In this document: positions 23,550 to 35,989 of the stretch, in pieces
Layout of the letters: each line of letters begins with the position of its first letter
Numbering within the stretch: position 1 is the first letter of the stretch
DNA from: Dillenia suffruticosa
Taxonomy: Eukaryota; Streptophyta; Magnoliopsida; Dilleniales; Dilleniaceae
Direction of reading: 5' to 3'
Assembly: GCA_033439265.1 (NCBI GenBank)
Contig: JAVTVX010000013.1
Location: forward strand, 22,652,000-22,715,999
Length of the DNA stretch: 64,000 bases
Translations under genes and position numbers: made by a program
Notes under the pieces: generated by a model
Told to the model about the DNA's origin: nothing
The model's input: the letters and a program-made list of their open reading frames with translations, nothing else
The model's database searches: none

Positions 23550-26500
23550 ATTGCTTATTTTGGCCCTGCATTTGATCATACCTATTAAGCCCATATTTTC
23601 ATTTTTTTTTTTTTTTTTTTGTGGTTAAGGCTTTAAAATATTTTGAATTAGCTAATTACGTGAGCACAAGTTGGCCATCTCATTATCATTAGAAATTATG
23701 CAACCCTGTTGAAAATCTATCCTATACCTCTATAACAAAAGAGAAAAGTCTCGTCTGAAAATTATTAATAGAACAAGCTTTCTTTTTCTAGACCTGTATA
23801 ATTGTGATCTAATTTTCTCATCATTTTATCTTTGAAGTTGGCCATGTGGCTAGACATTTACGGTATATCATTGACTCAGACAGAGGATTGACTTGGATAC
23901 ATATGATGTCACTCTTTATCTCATAGGCTTCCAACTTGATTGATAATTAAGAAATTACCTCCTAATCATAGTCTCAAAATAATATGTATGCAAAATAAAT
24001 AAATTACCACATGTATTATCACGGATACGTCAACTGTAGATTGTTTAATAAAAGGGTGAACCTAAACTTCTACCCATTCATCACGGGCACCCCAATATAA
24101 TTATTATTATTATTTATTTTTTTTTTTTTTGGGGTGTGGTGGAGGGAAGATCTTTCATGAAAAGTTTTGTTCCAGGAAAATTTGGATTTTGTGCGTCACC
24201 AGGGACATCGCAAAGTCAAATTTCAGATGCCTAGTTTGGGTTCTTCGTGGAGATTCAAGAGGCATTAAATTGTCAATTCCACCTTTACTTTTCACCCCAC
24301 TTGAAGAATGGTGGGGAACAGGGTAAAGACAGGTTACTCGTGAGAGTCAAACCATCTCTCCACCAAAGAAAGCGGGGTTGGGGGGAGAGCAGAAGGCCTG
24401 GATCTCCCATTCAAGGAGATATGGATTTAGGGCTTCTTTGCCAAGGTATGACTGGTTAATGTGTGTGTCAAATATTTTTCAGAAATTTAAAATTAAAAAA
24501 AAAAATGCACACCGTGAATTAGACCTTTTTAGATAGTGAACGAGAAATACCCTCGTGAATAGTTACGAGGAAAATGATGTAACTCGATGCTTCACCCGAA
24601 TCGCCTAATAAAAATCTTCATCAACATAGATATTGTAAAACATTTTACTTGCAACATAAGCACGCATGCGTGGCTGTTTTGGCCATTGTATTTGGAAGTC
24701 TCCCATGCCTTAAAATAGATCATTACGACAAGGATGTCAACCCTTATCCACAGCAAAATACCCACCTGGACTTGAATATGTTCATGGTTCAAGCTGAATT
24801 ATAAAAGTGAAACAAACTGAATGGTAGTTTTCCAAAATGGCTAACCGATTTTCAATTTAAAAATGGGAACTAAAATTGTATTAAAATGTTTAGTTTCAGT
24901 TCTTCATTTTAAAATATCAAAAATCGTCCATTTCAACTCAAACTATGAAAACTCATCGATTCAAATTGAATTTTTTAAAAAAATAATTTGGCATCCCATA
25001 TTGTTGATTCTTCCTTGGCTTCGTGCATTAATGCTTGCACGAAGTCTTTAGTTACTTTAAAATTTAAAATCTTCTAAATTTTAAATTTCAAACTTAAAAC
25101 GTTCACAAATTTTAAATTTTAAAAATATTAAATAATAACATAAACACCCTTTCCCTTATTCCTTTCTTTTCTCACCGAATCAATTTTTTTTTGTTTTTCT
25201 TTACTCTCTTGATGTTCTTAACATTCTGTCAAATTTTCATATTGAGTTTCTCTCTCTCCAAATTTATCCTTATTAGATATATTACATTAGTTATATTTTG
25301 TTATATACTCATATTTTTTATTTATTAAAAAGTGAAAAATGACAAGTAATATGCGCAAGGGTAAGAGCAAAATGGTGTAATTTCAAATTGAGCGAAATTT
25401 TGTACGAGAAATAATCATAATGACCGTATCTGGCGAGCCATTCGAAGGCATTGATCATTTCAAACAAGATAGTGATGATAATGAAAACAAAAAGATAAGC
25501 GAATGAAAAAAAGCAAGCGAATTGCGTGAATTTTGATTCCTATACAACACGATACACAGGCAGATTAATTTTTGAGAACAAAATTTGAGTTTAAACTCTT
25601 TCTCCTTTCTTTTTTTCAATAATTTTTATTTTTTACGATTCGAATTCTAGAATCCAAACTGCAACATTTTAAAAACAGACAAAAACCCAAATTATTTAAA
25701 ATCAGAATAAGAAACTAGGATCGTTTTTTTTTTTTTTTTTTTTTTAATATTTGATTCAGTTTTCTTTAAATTAAAAATTAAAAATTGGATCCGTGATTGT
25801 GTCTACGTATACGTGGACCTTCCATAAAGTAAAATTCATAAAAGACCCAGCGCAAATAATGAGGACAATCCAAATAAAAAAAGATAAGATTATTTAGCAA
25901 TTTGATTATTTTACTGCATCTTGACATTCTTTCAATCATATCTATATTTATGAATATTTGTCTATTTCTTGCCCCCTCGGCATTATTATATTTGGCTCAA
26001 GCAACCTACCTTCCAATCCCGCGGTGCATGCTTGTCTTTTCTACCTTTATAATTATAAGCACTCAAAGGACCATAGGATATCAATTATTTGCCAAGATAA
26101 TGTATTTTTATTTTCGCTAGTTGAAAAATGGTGGAATGACCTCTATTATAACCTGCTCTATTCATAATTAATGGAATCTCTATTTATTATAAATCATCTC
26201 AAAATATTTCAAACGTCCTTTTTTATATACGTGTTAAGTCAATTAAAGGATACTTAAAAATAAAATACTGGTAATAATTTAGTTTGGCATTTCTCATCAC
26301 AACTACTCACCAGCCATAAAGTCAAAATTTCGCTTTTGTCTACTTTAATTTTTATTCTATTTATAATATTTTTAAACTTAAACCAAAATTCTTTCATAAA
26401 AATATAAAAATTTTGTAAATAAAAATTAATTTTTTTGTATACATAACTAAAATTATTATTCTATCAATAAATTTCTATTAATCATTCCATTAATCTTATC

Positions 26501-27003
26501 TAAATCTAGCCTCCATTTTCCTGAAATGAAAGGCAAAAAAAAAAAAAAAAAAAGTAAAGAAGTGCCGAGTGCCCTACAACTTATATGGTTGATATTGAGC
26601 CTACTTTAAAATCTCAACTAAATCTAATTTATTTATTTTTTAATTTTATAGAAAACATAGAGTTCTACGAACATAAAATAAATTTTTCTAAAAGAAAGAT
26701 TAAAACCATCACCGAGCTAAAGAATGTTTTCCATCAACAACCTACCTAATTTTATTGAACATAACCTCAACTTTTCCAAAAAAGCCCTAATGCCTTTCCA
26801 TCTCATAATTAGGGGAAACAAAAACGGGTTTCTTTTTCTCACAGTTCTCCCAAACTTTAACAAACGATAATTTCATCAATGCTCGCGAATCAAACATATT
26901 GTTAATGACATTACTGGACTTGGGCAGAACAAAAGTGATTGATCACAAAATACATAAAAATTGAAGCATAACTCTTTATTCAAATTTGTGGTCGTAGGAG
27001 AGA
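23550..27003. other. Gene-poor AT-rich intergenic region
   Basis: No gene was recognised on either strand. Poly-T and poly-A tracts lie at 23600-23620, 24118-24130, 25725-25745 and 26536-26553. Short open frames at 24129-24459 and 25902-26120 lack family motifs or plausible splice context. Confidence 0.55.
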
Positions 27004-27955
27004 CACTACTAGAAAATAGGTTTTTGGCGACTGAAAAATCCGTCAGTTAAATTTCATTTTTCATTACTAAAAAGTATTAATAACGGATTAGCGATGGAAA
27101 AAATTCATTGTTAAAAAGAAAAATGAAAAAAAAAATCAGCGACGGACTCCAATCCGTCTCTGATTTTAGGAATACTAAAAAAAATTGCATTTTGCTCCCG
27201 GGCCGCCCTAAGACCCACGGCCCGACCCGCCACACGTGATCTTTAATATTTGAGAAATGCGTTTGCTCACCTTTGAACTGGGTCGTTGCGAAAATCTCAC
27301 AAGTGACCCAACTACCAGGCTGTCAAAGTAATCTATTCATGTTACATTTTTTCTTTTACTTATTATATATATCTCATATTTTCAATAATAATAAAATTAT
27401 TTTATTTTAGCTTAAAATAAAATAATAAAAAATTTTAAATAATAAAATAATATTATACTTCTACAAAATAAAATAAAAATAAAAATAATTATATTAAATA
27501 AAAATTTTAAAATTTTAAAAATTTTAAAAAATTTTAAAAAAATTTTAAAAATTTTAAAAATTTTAAAAATTTTAAAAATTTTAAAAAAATTTAAAAAAAT
27601 TTAAAAATTTTTAAAAAATTTAGAAAAAAATCCGTCAGTAAGCCGTCGCTAATTTTTCAGTCGGTAATCCGCAGCTAATTTTTTCGTCGGTAATCCGTCG
27701 CTAATGAGTTTACAAAAAATTTAAAAAAATTAAAATTTAAAAAATTTAAAAAAATCCGTTTGGCAATCCGTCGCTAAAATTTCCATCGTTGATAGATTTA
27801 TAAAAAATTTAAAAAAACTTAAAATTAAAAAATAAAAAAAAAATAAAAAAATATACAAAATTCATTACTAATCCGTTGATAAAATTTTTATCAGTAATCC
27901 GTCACAATTCTGTTGCTACCGTCGATGATTTTTCGTCGATGAAAGTCAAATTTAT
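27004..27955 (+). mobile_element. CACTA (En/Spm-type) transposon, non-autonomous, right end not found
   Basis: It begins with the terminal motif CACTACTAGAAAATAGG at 27004. Many subterminal repeats of the ATCCGTCGCTAA / TTAGCGACGGAT type follow in both orientations (27010-27160, 27628-27700, 27755-27800, 27860-27950), the usual architecture of CACTA ends. No transposase frame is present; the middle is AT-rich (AATTTTAAA)n sequence. The expected inverted right terminus (CTAGTAGTG) is not visible, so the element is truncated or its right end is decayed. Confidence 0.75.
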
Positions 27956-29057
27956 AACGGTGAGACCTACATAGATCCTTCTTTATAGGGATTTATACTT
28001 CTTGGCAGAGACATTAGGTATGAAAAGAAAGAAAGAAAGAACGAAAGAATAGTATCGTTGATAGAGAAATTGATACAGACATGTTTATTAAAAAGACTTA
28101 TAAAAGAAATTTTAACATTCCCACATAATGAGTACATCTTGATATACATACAAGAATTGAGTTTCTTCTTAGATTAGATCGCCTCATATTTGTAATTGTC
28201 CCAGAATCTGAACTCTTCTTTTTCTGTCATTGTGTGGCGTATATTGGGCGGTGAGTACCCAGCATGGACAAGAGGAGTTGTTAAGAAAATTGTCGTCTTG
28301 CGTTTGTTTTGAGAGATGGTTGACCTAGATCACCTTGTAACTTTCATGTGCTTTTTCCCGGCAGGTTCTAGAGTCAATTTTTCATATTTGAAAGTTGTTT
28401 CATTATGATTTGAAACTTTAGCTCATTTATATCAGCAACCCACGTATAGCTGTGATTAGTCAAGTGCTGTGTTGGATTGATGGCTCATTCTTATTTGTGA
28501 ATATCTTGATGCTAAGTTTAGAAATGTTGATCTTCATTCACCAAGTTTGGGATGAGTTTGATATTCAACGAGTTTTAGATGTTTTTAGAAATTAGTTAAA
28601 AGTGTGTAAAAATACTAGTTTATGTCTACAATTATTATAATATGCTTATAATTTTATTATTATTATATTATCATCATCATTATTATTATTATTATCATCT
28701 TTTTTGTTTATATGTAAATTTTACTAACCCCATTCACTAGAGACTTCCATCGAATTTATTTCTTTCTTTTTTTATAAATTTAAATTCAGAATAAATTTAA
28801 AAGAGATATAAACAATTAATTTTAGAAATAGGAATACTCTTTTTATCCCAACCTTCCCCTTGGTCAACGCAAACGCAAAAAGTGGTATAAATGACCACAA
28901 AACTGGGAAAGCCACACAGATAAAAGCTGGTCCTTCCGGAAATGGCCCATCATTAATTTTTAAATGGGCTTGCTGAGCTTCGGCCTATTTGCTCCTGTCC
29001 TACGCTGTCCGTTTGAGAGAGACGGAGAGAGAAAGAACAAAAAGAGATTAATATTTA
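27956..29057. other. Intergenic, no gene seen
   Basis: AT-rich, with a (TTA/TCA)n-like tract at about 28650-28700. 28940-29030 is more GC-rich and contains GGCCCA and CTCTCTC-like words, resembling a promoter, but no gene follows except the oppositely oriented tRNA. Confidence 0.5.
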
Positions 29058-29131
29058 TGGCGTCGCCCGGACTTGAACCGGAGACCTTCAGTGTGTTAGA
29101 CTGACGTGATAACCAACTACACCACGACACC
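29058..29131 (-). tRNA. trnV-AAC: tRNA-Val (anticodon AAC)
   Basis: A 74-nt cloverleaf on the minus strand. The acceptor GGTGTCG pairs with CGACGCC (one U-G), and the D arm contains GTGTAGTTGGTTATCAC. The anticodon stem TCAGT/ACTGA closes the loop CTAACAC with anticodon AAC. The T arm is TCCGG-TTCAAGT-CCGGG and the discriminator is A. A T5 stretch about 15 bases past the 3' end can terminate pol III. It appears functional. Confidence 0.96.
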
Positions 29132-30683
29132 TTGATGCCAACTGTTTGTCATATATGAACTGATTGCTATACTCATACGCTGTTATCTGAAACAGGAGGA
29201 GAGAGGGAGCAAAATGGGAGAATACTTGGCCCTCATCTTAGTAAATATCTGGTTTTGCACTGTTAGATTAAAGTTAGAAATGTAGGCATGCCCTATTAAG
29301 ATTGCTACTTGCTTGAAATCATAGATTTAGTTTCACTTTGAAATGCAGAAATTTTCTCTTACATAAAATTACTTGAAGTTAATACTAGTTGGGTTGTGTG
29401 TGTGTGTGTGTGTTTTTGGGGGGAAGTCCCTTTGGTTCGTTGCCCCAACAACAGTCACATTATACACAATTGAATTGATAAGTAGCTAAAGCACCGCACT
29501 GAACTCAAAAAATACAGCCCTCAGCCACCTTTCTTCAAGACAATTAAGCAGGGGTGATTAGTGAAGGTAGCGTCAGTAGTTCTTCTCTGCAAAATTCACA
29601 GTACCATGTACGATCTCAAATTATACAATGGTTTCTCTGCAATTCATCCTTCTCCAATCAAGAGCCAACTCTTAGGTCATTCGCATTATCATGGCAACAA
29701 AAATCAGTGTAACCAGAAAGCATAATTTTTTCCCCCACGCCAGAGAGAGACAGAGAGAGAGAGAGAGAGAGCATACTCTCACTGAGAAAAGGAGTTTCTT
29801 TGTCGCTGCCACTTTGAATGCATTAGCTTTATTTTTCTAGATGTTCAGACAAGCTTTGCCTCTTAATCTCCATATATCACTGTGAGTTAGATCTCTATAA
29901 CGCTGTGATTGCATCCCGTTAACTGAGCATATTAATAGTGAGGGCTCTGATGGTCATTGCTGTTGATGAGATGAATGATCTATCCTAGAGCTGTACAAAA
30001 GGCCAAGTTTTATGGTGTTCAGGTATATGTAATTTCATTTGATTGAACAGTCCCACTAAGAAATTCACATTATTAACTTCTTCATAATAAATTAGACCAA
30101 GAAATAATGGGTTATGGCTGCTTATGCCAAGGATGTGAGTAGGCTTCAATTGCATCCTAAAGGACCCTATAAGGGAACATTATGGTATGAGATTATTTTT
30201 TTCTGCTGAATCTTGGGTGGCTGTGAAAGGGCGACCTCACTGTTGTTACAAAAGGTAACAAGTGGGAATGCAAAAATGATGCTGAAAATTTGTCATGGAC
30301 TGATGGTGATCGGTTTCATCCGGACTGCGTGATAGCCAACTACACCGGTGAACACTAGCTGGTTTTGAAGTCCCTTGCCATATTCTACATTTTTTCTTAC
30401 AATTCTCTCGACCAAGTGAAAGTTCCAAATCTAAATCTAACCTAACTTTGACATGGCCGAATTCTAAAATCATTTCCACTGAAATTCAATCTGCGTACTT
30501 AGCGGGTACCAAGTCAAGTCGTATATTGATCTTATTGTGGATAAGTGAAGCAGTCATTAGATTTTATTGGCTCTTGATTGCTTGGAGTCACCTATTGATG
30601 TGGTTGGTATTTGTTCCTCTCTGCACTTCTTCAAACCCTGTTGTTTCTTTAATCCAGCCAACTATATTTAGCTTGCATTCTTT
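29132..30683. other. Unannotated stretch with one tRNA relic
   Basis: Contains a (TG)n run at 29396-29413 and an (AG)n run at 29743-29770. No gene-like frame was recognised. The tRNA-Val relic is listed separately. Confidence 0.5.
30312..30352 (-). pseudogene. tRNA-Val relic with internal deletion
   Basis: The minus strand holds GGTGTAGTTGGCTATCACG, which matches the D-arm region of tRNA-Val. After CAGTC it jumps to CGGATGAAACC, similar to the T-stem and acceptor 3' end. The anticodon loop and most of the T arm are missing, so it looks like a tRNA gene that lost its middle. It could also be a SINE head. Confidence 0.5.
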
Positions 30684-31343
<660 letters not shown>

Positions 31344-31519
31344 GTGACCTTCGGGATAAAGCAAAGAGTGGTCGTGACACTACTTTTTTAACCAAATATC
31401 TGGAATTTAAATTCAGAATAGTGATAAAAAAATAAAAAATTCAATCCTAAAAATAATCGGTTAAAATCGGATTATTCAAATAAATCTTAAATAACGATTA
31501 CGAAAAAAGATAAATGTTA

Positions 31520-31537
31520 TGGGCCGGGGTCGGCCCA
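31520..31537. promoter_or_regulatory. Paired site II (TGGGCC / GGCCCA) motifs of the ATP synthase gene
   Basis: TGGGCC at 31520-31525 and GGCCCA at 31532-31537, about 130 bp upstream of the ATG. Site II elements are common in promoters of plant nuclear genes for oxidative phosphorylation and ribosomal proteins. Confidence 0.6.
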
Positions 31538-31663
31538 AACACAAAACTTTTTTCTTTTTACTTATTACTCGTATCGCCTCTTGACAAGGTCGAAAATCCT
31601 CTCGACTTTGCGAGTGTTTGGTGAAATTGCAGAGAGAGAGAGAACAGATAGATCGAAAGAGAA

Positions 31664-31788
31664 ATGAGGAAATTCGATCCATGGCCTGTGTTCTTCAGGA
31701 GAGAGTGGAATAGGAACTGGCCGTTCTTGGTTGGATTCGCCATCACTGGTACCATCATCACCAAGTTCTCTCTCGGTCTCACCGGTAA

Positions 31789-31831
<43 letters not shown>

Positions 31832-34800
31832 CCTTTGGAAATTGTTGATTTAATTGATAGATCCTTTTTGTTGTTAGTGGTTTTGGAATTGAGATATAGT
31901 CTGATTTGTGTGACTATTGCAGAGGAGGATGCGAAGAACTCTCCCTTCGTGCAAAGGCACAAGAGGTATATTCGTTACTGTGTGCCCTAATTGTTTAGTT
32001 TGCTCATCTTTTGTTGATTTAGATACGATCAGATTTGATGATTTGTTGTGTGTAATTTCGCTTTGCTAGGATTAGGTTTAGGGTTAGAGACTGTTCTAAT
32101 TTGTGTTTGACTGTGATGTGATTACTACATATCCGATCTTCTGGTTATTTTAAAGCAAGGTTTCTGGAAATTTTAGACATAACGTGTTTGTCTTGTTGTG
32201 TTGTGATTCTATCATTTTTTTTTTCACTTCATATGCTTCCATTTTGTTAGAATTCAGAGTCCTCTGGTTTGTGTTTTTTTATGTTGCGAGCCCTAGAATT
32301 GTGGCTATCTAAGTATTTATATCAAGACTTTTGGAAATGTTAGTTACTGTGTTTGATTTAATAATTTTTTTTTTAACTTCATGCGATTTCATTTGCTAGG
32401 GTTAGGGTTTCTCTTTTTGTGTTTGAATATCTTTTAGGCCTTAGCTATTGTTTAGCAAAATTTAACTGAAATGTCGTCACCGCTGTTTCATTTAAGGATA
32501 TTATTTGTCTGAAGATATTATATAATACCTTTGATATTGGAATTTCACTGCTTTATGTGAATCTTTTTTCATAGGGTTAGGGTTTCCTCTGGTTTGTGTT
32601 TGTCTATATTTCTATCTCCTTGAATTGTGGTTATTTAGAAATAAAAGTTTCTGGAAATGTTAACAGTTGTATCTTGAATCAATATGTTAATTTGTTTATA
32701 CAATATTAATTTGTTGATCACTGGAAGTTCACATTGTTAATGCTATCCATGCCATTCTTTTACCCCACATGTTGCCCAATACCTTCTTGCATTGTGCCTT
32801 TGACTCCTAAAGCATTACTTCTTTGCAGTAGTGTTACAACTAGGTCTGGGACTTTTTCCTGACTGTTGCGAAATTTAATTCATTGGGCTAATAGTTTGAA
32901 AACAAAAACCTAACTTTCTACTATTTCTGAATGTTTATTTGGACTACGATTTTTATATTCTATTTATATTTGCTCCTCCAAATTTGGCATTGTAATTGAC
33001 GGACTTCAGTAGTATCTTTCCCCTAGGTCTAACCTGTTCACAGTGCCGTTGTTGACCCTTCTTACTCACCATTATACGGAATTAATGAGAAAAGGTTTTT
33101 TATTCAGCTTAAATTTTGGTTTTAGCTAGATGTTTCGCACACGTCACATTTCTTTTGGTGGGATTAAATCCCCAATTTTTTAATTATAATCTGAATTTTC
33201 CTTTGTAGTTCAGTTTTATCTTCTCTTCCAAGCGTTGGCAGTAGTGCTTCTATCTCTTCATACAAGAAAAGCATGATGATTGATGAACTTAATATGCGAA
33301 GCTTAATCTTATGAAAAGAATCTTTTCTACTTCATGTCTCTTTTCCCATCCCTGTTTAGAGAGTTTCCAAAGAAGATCAGTATGAGGTTTACTCTAATAA
33401 CATGTTGGTGAAATGGTCATAGAGGTTCATAAATGAGAAAAACTCCCTTTGGAAAGAGGTTATTGTGGCTAAATGTTAGATTTCTCATGATGTTGGGTCT
33501 CATGGGTTGTGGAAGGAGACTAGAGGAGGGTGGGAGGATTTAAGGATCATGATGGAGTTTAAAGTGGATAACCATTTGAGAGTCTCCTTTTGGAGCTCGG
33601 GTTTTGCTTAAGGGTCATTTCTCTTACTAAAATGAGTTGGTGATAAATAAAGAAGTGTTAATGGGCTCTTTATTGAACCCCTAAAGAGAGTTCAATTTCT
33701 TCTACTACAACAACAACAAATTGTGCCTAAATCCTAACAATTTGGGGTCGGTCATTTAAGAGACAAATTTGAAGATGATAAAAAAATAATAATAATAATA
33801 AATTAAATTAAATTAAATTAAAGATAAAAATAAAAATAAAATAAAGATAAATAAATAAATAATATAAATAAATATATACGTCTAAAATACGTTTGTTTAG
33901 TTTGTGCTGATTTTTCTACGCCACTCATTTCTATCCAAGACCATCTTCTTGTCTAGACTATTCATTATCATGTTTTTACATATAATTTACATCTAAGTTA
34001 TTAATGGTTTGTCTTTAGGTTTTATTAAATCTTCTATATTTAAATTCTCAGTTATCCTAACTGGTGCGTCTTTGGGTCTTCTTTGTACATGTCCAAACCA
34101 CTTCAAACGACACTTCTGCATCTTATCTACAATTGAACTAACTCCTAATTTGTTACGAATCTATTCATTTTTAATTCTATCTCTTCTAGTTTTGTCACAC
34201 ATCTACCTAAATATTCTTATTTCTATTACGGTCATTTTTTATTCTTGCTGTTGTTTAATAGCTCAACATTTAGTACCATATAATAGTGCAAGTTTAACCG
34301 CTGTTTGATAGAACTTTCCCTTAAAATGTAGTGGCATCGTGCGATCGCAAAGAATTTCGGATGCTCTTCTCTATTTCATTCAACCTGTTTGAATCCTATG
34401 ACTCAAATCGTTATTTATATTGCCATCATTTTGAATGATAGAACCTAAATATCTAAATCGCTCATTTTTTGAAACAGTTTGTTCATCTGATCTAATTGTT
34501 TCTTTGTCATTTTAATGACTGTCGCTAAACCTACATCTTATATATTCAGTTTTCGATCTGCTTAACTTAAACTCTCTGAATTCTAGTGTGACCTACTATA
34601 ACTCTAATTTAGTAATAATACTCTCCCTAATTTCTTCAACTAGTACTGTATCATCTACAAAAAAAGTATACATCATGGTATTTTATCATAGATATTTTTT
34701 GTGATTTCATCTGTTACTATTGCGAAGTGAATAAGACTTAATGCTGAACTTTGATGGAGTTCAATGTTAATGGGGAAGTCATCACTCAAAACCCTTGCAA

Positions 34801-35731
34801 GTTCTTACATTGGTTACAGTTCTCTCATACATATCTCTAATGAGATTAATGTATTTCAAAGATATTCCTTTCTTCATTTGTGTCCACCACAATATATCTC
34901 TAGGAATTCTATTATATATTTTTTTTAGGTCAATTAATACTATATGTAAATCTCAATTCGTTCTCCACTCTAAATAAAAAATATATATAAAGAGCCTCTC
35001 ATGAAGTGACATCTACTTCAATTTGATGCAGTCTTTGTTTTAGTGTGCCTGGTCATCTTTTCTATTAACTTCCTAATGCTCCAATGATATCTTGCTTAAT
35101 GATGGGAGCCATCCTGTGCACTTAGTTGTATGTGAAATCCAACTTTTTACCTTGTTTGTGGATGAAATTTTACTCTTCCAATATAATGAGTTTGTCCATT
35201 CGAAGTTTATAAGTCAAAAGATGCCAATTAAAGTGTGTCTAGGCTTATTGTGTATCACTATTTAAGAGTAAATGATATTATGATCACTGTCATTGGGTTC
35301 CAAGACCATGCTGTTTGGTGCTGGTCATCATTCTTTGGAACATTGCAAGCAGATGGTGTTGTAGGGCTCAGTCCTATTGTAAGATTACTTTATACCGACC
35401 AGGAGGTCTGTACGTCCAATCAGCCTTTTTGTCTGTATAATCAAATTACATCCATCTATTTATTTCAAAGCCTGAGTAGTGATAACCCCGTTAGTCTCAT
35501 GCACCAAGTTGCCTGTTGAAACTTTCTTAAGTACATCTTTGCATATGTTTTTTTATTCCTTTCTTCTTTTTGTTGAGCCTCACTTGTCCAGTAGGTAGGC
35601 ATTTCACTGCTGCCAACAATGTCTTGCTTCTACATGATTTTTCTTTTTCTTTTCAATTGAGATCATTGAGCCAATGAAAGCCCATACCGCAAACTGAGTG
35701 AATTTGTTGATATATGATCCTTTGCAGGTGA
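31664..35731 (+). CDS. Mitochondrial ATP synthase 6-kDa subunit (plant-specific small subunit)
   Basis: Exon 1 (31664-31784) and exon 2 (31923-31965) encode MRKFDPWPVFFRREWNRNWP, a single membrane segment around FLVGFAITGTIITKFSLGL, and then EEDAKNSPFVQRH. This matches the small 55-residue plant ATP synthase subunit of the At3g46430 type. Exon 2 ends at a good donor (AAGAG|GTATAT). I join it to an acceptor at 35727 (TTTGCAG|G), which completes an Arg codon followed at once by TGA (35729-35731), giving 55 residues ending HKR. Without that splice the frame would run to 31990 and add YIRYCVP. Intron 2 (3.76 kb) contains degenerate repeats plus L1 and RTE pieces. Exons 1-2 are certain; exon 3 is inferred. 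Confidence 0.85.
31790..31828 (+). repeat. (TC)n microsatellite in intron 1 of the ATP synthase gene
   Basis: An uninterrupted CT dinucleotide run just after the exon 1 donor; it probably varies between individuals. Confidence 0.9.
32041..32690 (+). repeat. Degenerate tandem repeats in intron 2 of the ATP synthase gene
   Basis: Words such as AGGGTTAGGGTTT (near 32397 and 32574), CCTCTGGTTTGTGTTTG-like (32260 and 32586), GAATTGTGGYTAT (32295 and 32622) and CTGGAAATKTTA-like (32164, 32332 and 32651) recur in the same order. Spacing is about 320 bp, with a possible half-unit near 170 bp. The copies are old and diverged. Confidence 0.6.
33400..33665 (+). mobile_element. L1-type LINE fragment (zf-RVT region)
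   Basis: Translation gives RFINEKNSLWKEVIVAKC, then GLWKETRGGWEDL and RVSFWSSGF, the conserved segment just after the reverse transcriptase of plant L1 LINEs. Stops interrupt it, and it is only about 260 bp long. It lies in intron 2 of the ATP synthase gene. Confidence 0.65.
33704..34975 (-). mobile_element. RTE-type non-LTR retrotransposon, 5'-truncated
   Basis: On the minus strand the 5' end reads DLHIVLIDLKKIYNRIPRD, the RTE reverse transcriptase motif. A catalytic-loop relic FFVDDTVLVEE follows (usually FADD), then RLKWFGHVQRR-type sequence and a 3' end with a (TTG)n tail, seen as (CAA)n at 33708-33720. Several stops and frameshifts make it inactive. It is nested in intron 2 of the ATP synthase gene beside the L1 piece. 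Confidence 0.82.
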
Positions 35732-35989
35732 ATTAGTGGATTCCCTGTGCTGAGTTGTCATTGACACTTATCATGGATTCTCAGTACCTTTGAGGAAGTC
35801 TTCATTTTATTTTGCGCAACTTAAGCCAATAATGTGAACTCCTTTTGAGGACTGTTTGTGGATGTTATCCTTTAAACTTCATTTGCGCGCCCCGTCACAC
35901 TACTGTTCTGGAAATTTGATTTTCTGAATTCGCAATTTGTACTTCATCTTATTAGAATTTCGAGGCTTAATTGGACCTTAATATGATCA

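Noticed and set aside
24129..24459. Overlapping plus-strand frames of 65-70 codons
   Set aside because: No motif and no splice context; a chance open stretch next to a poly-T tract.
30246..30479. 77-codon minus-strand frame
   Set aside because: It crosses the tRNA-Val relic, and the protein has no recognisable features.
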